Below are positions 1-7,700 of a stretch of DNA of 9,284 nt, piece by piece; position 1 is the stretch's first letter; the number at the start of each line of letters is the position of its first letter. The stretch lies in contig JABMRP010000679.1 in the NCBI GenBank assembly GCA_013202535.1, positions 1 to 9,284 on the forward strand, in the 5' to 3' direction. The notes under the pieces are model-generated. The model saw nothing but the letters and a program-made list of their open reading frames with translations. It was not told the origin of the DNA and did not search any database. Both the position numbers and the translations under genes were made by a program. Origin of the DNA: Planctomycetota bacterium. GTDB lineage: Bacteria > Planctomycetota > Planctomycetia > Pirellulales > Thermoguttaceae.

Positions 1-1314
1 GAAATGAAGAAGGCCGGCTACACGACGGCCGTGGTGGGCAAGTGGCATCTCAAGGATTCGCCGCAATTCTTCGACTATTTCTCGGTGATCGCCGGCCAGG
101 GACGCTATATGAACCCCGTCATGCACACCAGCCATGGCGGTACCATGCGCACGGTCCGTTTCGATAGTACGCTGGTACGAGACATCGAGGTCGTCGATAC
201 CCAGGGGCATTCCTCCGACGTGCTGACCGACATCACGCTCGACTGGCTGGACAAGCGGCGCGACCGGACGAAGCCGTTCTTCTTGATGCACCACTTCAAA
301 GCGCCGCACGACATGTTCGTTTATGCCCCGCGGTACGAGGACTATCTCAAAGACGCCGATATCCCGGAGCCGGGCAATCTTTACGATCAGCCCGGTCCAA
401 ACTTCGGTTCGATTGCCACCCGGGGCGAAGACGACTCGCTGGTCGGCGTCATCGGTTCGACGATCTCTCCGCAGAAGACCAAGCGCAATCTGACGCGGTA
501 TTACCGGAAAAAGATCCAGACGCTCACCGGTCGCAACGACCTGACCGACCGGGAGCTAACGCATCATGCCTATCAGCTCTACGTCAAGGAGTACCTTCGC
601 TGCGTGAAGGGGATCGACGACAACCTGAAGCGGATCATCGACTACCTGCGAGAGAACGATCTGCTGGAGAACACCGTCGTTGTCTACACCAGCGACCAGG
701 GCATGTTGCTGGGCGAACACGACTACATCGACAAGCGGTGGATGTACGAAGAGTCGATCCGCATGCCGCTGATCGTCCACTACCCGAAGCTGATCGCCCC
801 GGGCAGCCGTAGCGACTGGCTGATCAACAATACGGATTTCGCCCCGACGCTGCTCGATCTGGCCGGAGTCCGGCGACCCGACTACATGCAGGGACATAGT
901 TTCGCCGGCGCGCTGGCCGGCGGCAAGGAACCGGCGGGTTGGCGCACCGGAACCTACTATCGCTACTGGATGCACATGGCCCACGGACACAACAACCCGG
1001 GCCATTTTGGCATTCGCACCAAGCGGCATAAGCTGATCTTCTTCTACGGCACCGATTACACCGACACGCACAACAAGCGGCTGGTCACAAAACACGAGGG
1101 CAATCGGTTCTGGAAGAGTACGCCCGCCGCCTGGGAGTTTTACGATCTGACCAAGGACCCTCACGAAATGCACAATCGCTTCGCCGACCCCGACTACCGG
1201 GAAATTATCGGATCGCTCAAGGCGGAATTGAAGAAACTGCGCGAAGAGCTTGGCGATACCGACGAGGAACACCCGCGGATCCGTGCAATCGTCGATGCCC
1301 ATTGGAACGATTGA
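1..1314 (+). CDS. S1-family sulfatase, N-terminus missing (runs in from left edge)
   Basis: A type I sulfatase that should hydrolyse sulfate esters or N-sulfates, most likely on a sulfated polysaccharide outside the cytoplasm. Seen, with residues counted from the ATG at 4-6: the second sulfatase signature GYTTAVVGKWHL at 5-16, where Lys13 and His15 are active-site residues in the family; HHFKAPH at 96-102; TSDQG at 229-233, with Asp231 as a likely calcium ligand; and GEHDYIDKRWMYEES at 237-251, with Lys244 as the conserved catalytic lysine. The tail has the usual 'EFYDLTKDPHE' element (378-388) and ends at a TGA. The ATG at 4 is not the real start: GAA precedes it in frame, and the family has about 90-110 residues before GKWHL, including the C/S-x-P-x-R formylglycine site. 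The layout resembles heparan/N-acetylglucosamine-6-sulfatase-like bacterial enzymes, but the exact substrate cannot be told. It converges on the giant minus-strand gene. Confidence 0.95.
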   Translation, partial: EMKKAGYTTAVVGKWHLKDSPQFFDYFSVIAGQGRYMNPVMHTSHGGTMRTVRFDSTLVRDIEVVDTQGHSSDVLTDITLDWLDKRRDRTKPFFLMHHFKAPHDMFVYAPRYEDYLKDADIPEPGNLYDQPGPNFGSIATRGEDDSLVGVIGSTISPQKTKRNLTRYYRKKIQTLTGRNDLTDRELTHHAYQLYVKEYLRCVKGIDDNLKRIIDYLRENDLLENTVVVYTSDQGMLLGEHDYIDKRWMYEESIRMPLIVHYPKLIAPGSRSDWLINNTDFAPTLLDLAGVRRPDYMQGHSFAGALAGGKEPAGWRTGTYYRYWMHMAHGHNNPGHFGIRTKRHKLIFFYGTDYTDTHNKRLVTKHEGNRFWKSTPAAWEFYDLTKDPHEMHNRFADPDYREIIGSLKAELKKLREELGDTDEEHPRIRAIVDAHWND

Positions 1315-1361
1315 TTCGGCCGCGTGCTTGGGCGTTAAACGATCATACACCGGGTGCTACT

Positions 1362-1781
1362 CTACAGAGCACCTTCAATCTGCCCTTTCCAAAGAACCTT
1401 GAAATCGCCGGCTGTCGGGCTCCACATGTGTTGCGGGGGCATCGAAGTCTCGAATATCTCGACGTCTGCCCGCAGGGTCAGCTTTTCGCCGGCCAAGACT
1501 CGCTTGACAAGTTCCGGGGCGAGGAAACTCATACCGCCGCCGTTATCCCAGGCGCCGCCGGCCAGTCCACCGCGATCACCGACGTTGCCGATCTGCTTTC
1601 CGCCGAGTAAGATCTGGTAGCTGTAGCGTCGGCCCAGCGTGTACCCGGGGCGATGTGTTACACGGACTCGCATGGGCGCATCCTGGCTCCAGCTCCAGCC
1701 GATCGTGTCCTTTGTACCGTCCTTCTGATGCTTGATGGTCAGCGCCGAGTTCACCTTGATATCGATCTCCTCCGGCTCGAC
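1362..1781 (-). other. Unassigned C-terminus of the giant protein
   Basis: Residues 2467-2605 and the TAG stop. Strand-rich sequence (VNSALTIKHQKDG, MRVRVTHRPGYTLGRRYSY), a Gly-rich loop (GDRGGLAGGAWDNGGG), then a short helix (APELVKRVLAGEKL) and final strands ending KVLWKGQIEGAL. There is no sorting signal, membrane segment or cytoplasmic-looking domain. The 47 bases between this stop and the sulfatase stop contain no clear hairpin. Confidence 0.45.
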
Positions 1782-4700
1782 TTCGGTCACGGTCAGGATC
1801 GCCGGCGCTGAGTCGATCTTGCCCTTCCAGAATTCCCAGGGCCCCTCGTACGGCTTCGTGATGACCGAACCGTCGGGCGCGACGGAGACCTCGACCTTGG
1901 GCTGGCCCGTGTTATCGTAGGTGGCCACGACGCGATACTCGCCGGGGGGGATCTGCTCGCCGGTGTCGGAAAGCAGGTACACTTCCAACCGATCCGGTCC
2001 CATCGTGTCCTCTCGCAACTGCACGATGTCATCCACACCGGGCCCCGACGGCGGCATTCCGGCGTCGTAGGGCGAGCGGCGGAACACCTTGCCGGTTTGG
2101 GTCTCGGTGAACGTCAGCGTCGCGTCGAACGCCTCGTCGCAGCGGTTCAGCAGACCGATTTGTTCGTCCAGGGTCGTGCTGGGATCATAGCGCGGATGGA
2201 GTTGAAAATCGACCGTGGCCCCCATCGGCACTTGCGCCTTCCCGGACTCCAATCGGCATCGCAGTCCGAGATGCGGCGCGCCCCATCGCAGTTCGTTGTC
2301 GACGTTCGCGTTGATGTCCGGTGCGTCTCCGTCGGCTGCGACTACTTCCACCTCGACCGGCGGGAGTTCCAACTTGCCGGTCCAGGGCGTGGCCTCGCCC
2401 TTGTAGCGTATTTCTTTGGGCGAGGTAAACGTGGCGGCGATCTTGTACACACCCGGCGATAGCTTCCAGATACTTGTCGTCGTGTCCAAGTGCGAGCCCT
2501 TCGCTCCGTCGACGCTACGAATGCTCACCGGAATGGAGAGTCTCTCGTCGGGAAACGGACGAATGACCTGCCACTTGGGCGAGTAAAGGACGTCGCGCCG
2601 CGTCATCGTCGGCTTGACCGCCTTGCCGCCGGCATCGGTGACCGATACCTCGAACAAGAACGGATTGCCCTCTTGCACCGCCAGCCACGGCCCGCCGCCG
2701 AAATGGTTGTTGCGAAGTTCGAGGCTCAGGTCAAACTGCTCGGACGTGGTGATTCGCGGAGCGGCGACGACAAGCCGGCCCATCAGCCCCAGGGCCGGTT
2801 TGCTCCATTGGGCCGGGTCGTCGGATTCTTCAGACGCCCTAGCCGCCGCGACGACCACGAGGTTCAGCACGTTGGATACAAGCCCTTCTCCATCAAATGG
2901 GCCCGCCGCCTTCCATTGAATCGTGTGCTCGCCTGGCTTGTCGAACGTGTACTCGGTAATGGCGTAGTTGTAGTCGACCGCGGGACTGTTGAGGACGCGG
3001 CCATTGTAACCGGCCGGTTTGGGGAGGTCCTTCGTCACGTCCTTTCCGTCGATATACTCTCCGAAAACGGTCTTGGGGCCCATGACGAAGACTTCGCCGC
3101 CCGGCTCGACGGCTTCGAGCACGTGGATCACGCGGACTTCTTCGCCGACGGTGTATTGCCGCTTCGCGCTCATGATGGTCACGCGACGCCCCTTGTGGAC
3201 CTTGCCCTTGTCGGCAAAGGCGACGTAACCTTTGGCCACCTTCACGTCGTCCGGTGGGGCGTTGACGATCTTGTCACCGGCGCGGTCGAACAGCCCGGGC
3301 CAATTCCGCAGGTGTTCGGGAACGTCGGTTGCGACCGCTGCCACTTCGATCGTCACCGGATTGCTGAACACTTCGACGTGCGGTGTGTTGTCGGGTGCCC
3401 CGCGAGGTGCCATGCGGAAACTGACGCGGACGGTGTGTTTGCCGGGGCTCCAGCGCAGGTCTCCCTCGCCGCTAGTCGAGCTGCGGGGCACCCGGCTGAA
3501 GCCGTTGGCCACGGTTGTCGATCCACCCAATTTGATCGAGATTCCCGTCATCGTGTCGCCCGGTGCCGGACAAGCCGCCGAGCATCCACCAAGGTAGGTC
3601 ACACCGTCGATGTGCGCAAAGCAATTCGTAACCATCCAGCCGATCAGGTGAAACTCGTCCTTCCCGTTGTTTTGCACGTCGACCTTAACGACCGGCACCT
3701 CTGTCGTGTCCCACGCAGCCTTGTCCGCTTGCAGCCGAACTTGCACGCCGCGCACCGCCTCACCCCAGGGCGCCTTGTCGACGTTGCCTTCATCCTCGCC
3801 GGAACCCGAGGGGGGCTTCCTTGTTGCGGCGGTCTTGTCCGGGACCTGGAACTTGCAGGTCATGGGGCGCATCTGGGGAAGCGTGCCCTCGGGCGCTGGG
3901 GAGATTTTCCCGTCTCCGGTGTGGTAATGCTCCTCGAAGCGGATCTCGACCTCGTACTCCCCGGCAGGCAGTTTTGGCAAGAATGCCCGCAGGTAGATCG
4001 AGTTCGCCGGGAACTTGGCTCCCCTAAGTGGGAGCGTGTGCTTGAGCGTTCCCAAGATGCGATTGCCGATGCGCGTGAACTTGAGCACTTCCACCGATCC
4101 CCCGCCCCTGGAGCCCAGCCCATACACGTCCAGAGGCAATCGTCCGACCAATTGCTCGTGGCCGTCGCCGATCTTCTTCTCGACGCGCCACTGGTAGAGC
4201 AGATGCGCATCGGGTGATTGTCCTCGCCCGATGTCGAAAGGCCCGACGGCATACAGGCCCCCGGGAAGATTGTCCGGAGGATTGACCTCGATCTTCAGCC
4301 GATCGCTGAGGTCCTCCGTTTTCGGCGGTGTCGGCTGAGCTGCAGGGGGCAACGCCTGCTGCTCGTCCATCTTCCCATAAACATCCAACAGACCCGGCTT
4401 GCAGCTTCGGCCGCAGGCGATGCCGCGTTCCATGAGCACGTGGGCCACCGAATCGAGATAGGGGTACGCCCCTTCTCTCCCCTCTACGCAAAACCGGTAC
4501 AGGTTGGACTCCTGGTCGCCGATCTCCTTGACCATCTCGTCCGTGGTCATCTCGTTGACGCGCTGCCGGACTTCGGCCAGTATCTCCGGCGTGTATCGCG
4601 GGGAAGCCCGCTTGCAGGCCTCGGGATCGGAGAAACGGAACGTCCGGTCCTTTTGCGCAAGGGCGAACGCCATGGTCCGATTCCAGCCTTCCACATCCCG

Positions 4701-7700
4701 CGCGTACGCCTTTTCCCGCTGGATTGCGCCGAGCAAGGCCCCCGGCTCGATGCACGCCGCTCGGCTCTGGCCGGTTGTTGCATTGACGAGGGTGACCAAG
4801 ATGTATCGTGGCCCGGTAGAAACGTAGCTGTCAAGGGCCCGTTTGTACGCGACGTCGGGCATCACGAAGGCAGCCTTCGGATCCTCGGGCTTCCTTGGAG
4901 TTCCAGGTGCCAAGGGAATCCGCGGTGACATCGCCCTTCCAGTCCAGAGTCCCGTGATGACCGGCCAACCGGGGCCCGGGTTCTCTGTCTCGTGGGCATT
5001 GCTGAAGATGAATCCCGCATGGACCTTCGACAAATCCTCCGTGCCCCAATGGGCGGGATTCATCTCGACTTCCACGCTATCGATCCCGCCCGGCGCGAGC
5101 TGGATATATTGCTCGGAGGGTGGCGGTGGGGGTGGCTCAAGAACCGGTCCGCGGTACTTCATTACCTTGCGCCCATCCCTTAGGTCGATTACCTCGATAG
5201 GCAGGTTCTCGCCCCAGAAGCGCGCCTGAGCGGACAGTCGAAGCACGCCAGCGGGCTTGTCTCCCGCGTTGCGCAGGCGGAAAAGGAGACGGAGATTCCC
5301 CGTCGCCGCTTGGGCCGGCCGTTCCAGGTCCAATCCAGCCTGAAGGCCGTTGACGGGCGATCCCCACTCGGGTGTGTAAGGCCGGGACATTCCCTTGATC
5401 GTCTCGTACACGCGACGACACTCTTCGGCGACGTCTTTGGACTTGAACTCGAAGCGGCTATTATCCAGGTATCCGCCGGAAATCCACAGGCTGCTTTGGG
5501 CATCGAGATGTGTCGGCAGCGAATGTGGTAATTTGATCCGGTAGTTGACAGTAGAGAGGTTGGGATGGCGTGCGCGATCCTCTTTGCGAGCCGTTTCGTT
5601 CGCCGAGGCCATCCGGCAGTACTCGGCCATGGAAATGCGAGGCCCTACGCGAACTTCGATCGTCGCAGTCCAGGTTATCTCGTTCGGCGCGGGCGCAACT
5701 GGCGATGCAGGGTCCCCTTGGACTTTCTCGTTACGTCGAATCGTGACGACATCCCCGTCGGCCTTGACGGTCCATCCCACCGGAAGCACACCCTTAATCG
5801 TGCGAGCATGGGCTTGCGCCAGTTCGGCAGCATCGAAAGACGCCTTCGGCGCGGCAGTCACCTTATCTCCGTCGGGAAACAATACCTCGATCTCGACCGG
5901 ATTGCTCATAACGCGAATCGACTTGGACTTGGTGGCGTCCTCCGGGCTGGAATGGAAGGCAACGCGGATCGTGTGTCGCCCGGGTGTAAACTTCAATGGC
6001 TGATGCGGTGCTTCTTCGGCCTTAAACCGCCAGCAGTTGGTGCCGAACGCCACGTTTTCGAGCCCCTGGCCGGGTTTAACAAGCGTGGACTGTGCACTAA
6101 CGGGACCGCTCCAAACGTACCATCGGCCGTCGACTTCGAATCGGACAAGCATCCACGATGACGACAGCACCCAGGCTTTCGGCCCGTTGTTGCGCACATC
6201 GACCCTAAAGGTCGGGACATCGGCGGCTTTCCATACGGCGCGGTCGGGCTGTAACCGACATTGCACACCTTCAACCGCGGGGCCCCAGGCGATATCCGGG
6301 TCGACAGAGGGCTTTGACGCTCCGGAAGCCACACGGTGTGTGGTTGGCACGGTAGCATCATCTGGTCTGATAGTGAAGAGGCGGTCACCCGGTCGGACTG
6401 GCTTGCCGATCGACACCTTCCCCGGCGAGTACGTCACTGTTCCATTGACAGGCGAACGGATCTCGCACTTTAGCAATTCGTCCTTCAGCCGGTCCAGGTG
6501 GGCATCGGCTCGAGCAACCTCGGCTGTGGCACGTGCTGCGTCTTCAGCAGGACCTTCTCCATTTGCCAGTTTCTTCCTGAGTGTGGTCGCAGCATGCCTA
6601 CGTGCCTCGCTTTCAGCTTGGGCCTGCATGATGCTCGCCTTCAGTTTCGAATTGTCCAACGTTACGAGCAATTGCCCTTTGAGGACGCTTTGGCCCAATT
6701 CAACGTCCACCGTTGCGATGCGCCCCGAGATCGCGGCACTTAGATTTACCGTGCCCGGCTCATGAGCCGGGCTTTTCGCGGGAATGGGTTCGACATACGC
6801 GTAATACTCCGGGAATCCATACGCGCTGCGGAAAAGCGGATACACTTCGACTGCCTGATGCGGAACCTTGCCGATCGGCGCGGCCGCCGCCACAGCGCGA
6901 TAGAACGGCCCGCTTTTGCTCATGCCGACGTAATACAGCAGACCCCTGTCTGCCGGGCACTTCCAGGCGGTCAGACCCTCGCCCAGGTCGCAACGGGTCC
7001 ACGTTGGGCTCTCAACCGGATCGACTTGTTCCAGATGCACCGGCACCGGCAGGCGATACTCGTCCGGAGTCAACTTTGCGTAATGGGCCGCCTGCTCGCG
7101 AAGCTGCTTGAGTCGGTTCTGCATTCGGGATAGCTGTTTTCGGCTTCCGTCGTCCAGAAGGCGTTCGTACGTTGCGATTTCTTTTTCGCACAGGGTGATT
7201 TCCCGCCCAATGGCCTCCCGTGTCGCAGCAAGGCAAATTCTGGCTCGCAACTCGTTTCGTGCCGTATCGCGGGCGTTGGTTCCCGCCACGGCGAAGATCT
7301 CGGCGAACTGCTCCAGTGGCACGGAAAGCCCGGCCTGGGTCGTGACGACGATGCGGCGGAGGTCTTCCGGTTTCGGGAGCCGGTCGGGATCCAGATTAAG
7401 CTCGTGCTGTCCGGCCGCATCCACGCGCCCGCCCGCAACGGCGATCTTCTGTTCGGCGAGGGCCTTGCGGACGTCCGCCAGCGACAGGTTGTATAGACGC
7501 AGTTTTTTGGGGTCGATGCGCAGCCGCAGGCCGGGCTTGGCGGGTGACGCCGGTTGCGCGGCAGGTTGCGTCGTCGCCGGCTTGATAGTCACGTCCACAG
7601 TTGCCGTTGCAAACACCAAGCCTTCGCCAACGGCATACACCGTCACGGGATGTCGGTTTTCGCGCGCACCGGGACTAACCTTCAACTGCACTGTCGTGTC

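Noticed and set aside
556..1350. Minus-strand open frame of 264 codons
   Set aside because: It is antisense to the sulfatase, whose conserved motifs fix the true coding strand. The translation resembles no family.
1315..1361. Possible bidirectional terminator between the convergent genes
   Set aside because: In these 47 bases I see only tiny inverted repeats (such as CACC/GGTG with a one-base loop) and no T run, so no terminator is called.
3570..3584. Heme-binding motif at CSAAC
   Set aside because: The spacing is C-x3-C and no histidine follows, so it does not fit the C-x2-C-H cytochrome c motif.
2490..4217. Plus-strand open frame of 575 codons
   Set aside because: It lies wholly antisense to the giant frame. 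Its translation is low in recognisable motifs and rich in Arg/His/Asp/Val, as expected of the opposite strand of a GC-rich gene, whereas the minus strand gives coherent domains across the same bases.
4218..4928. Plus-strand open frame of 236 codons
   Set aside because: It is antisense to the helical domain region of the giant gene. It shows no motif and has no ribosome site that stands out.
5565..6765. Overlapping plus-strand open frames of about 200-240 codons
   Set aside because: These are shadows of the giant gene in a GC-rich region. The minus strand here encodes repeat A and the adaptor hairpin.
6354..7529. A complete RND efflux operon (adaptor plus pump)
   Set aside because: Both parts are in one frame and in the reverse of the usual order. 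Only one docking subdomain is present, with no membrane helices, so this is a set of borrowed modules and not a pump.
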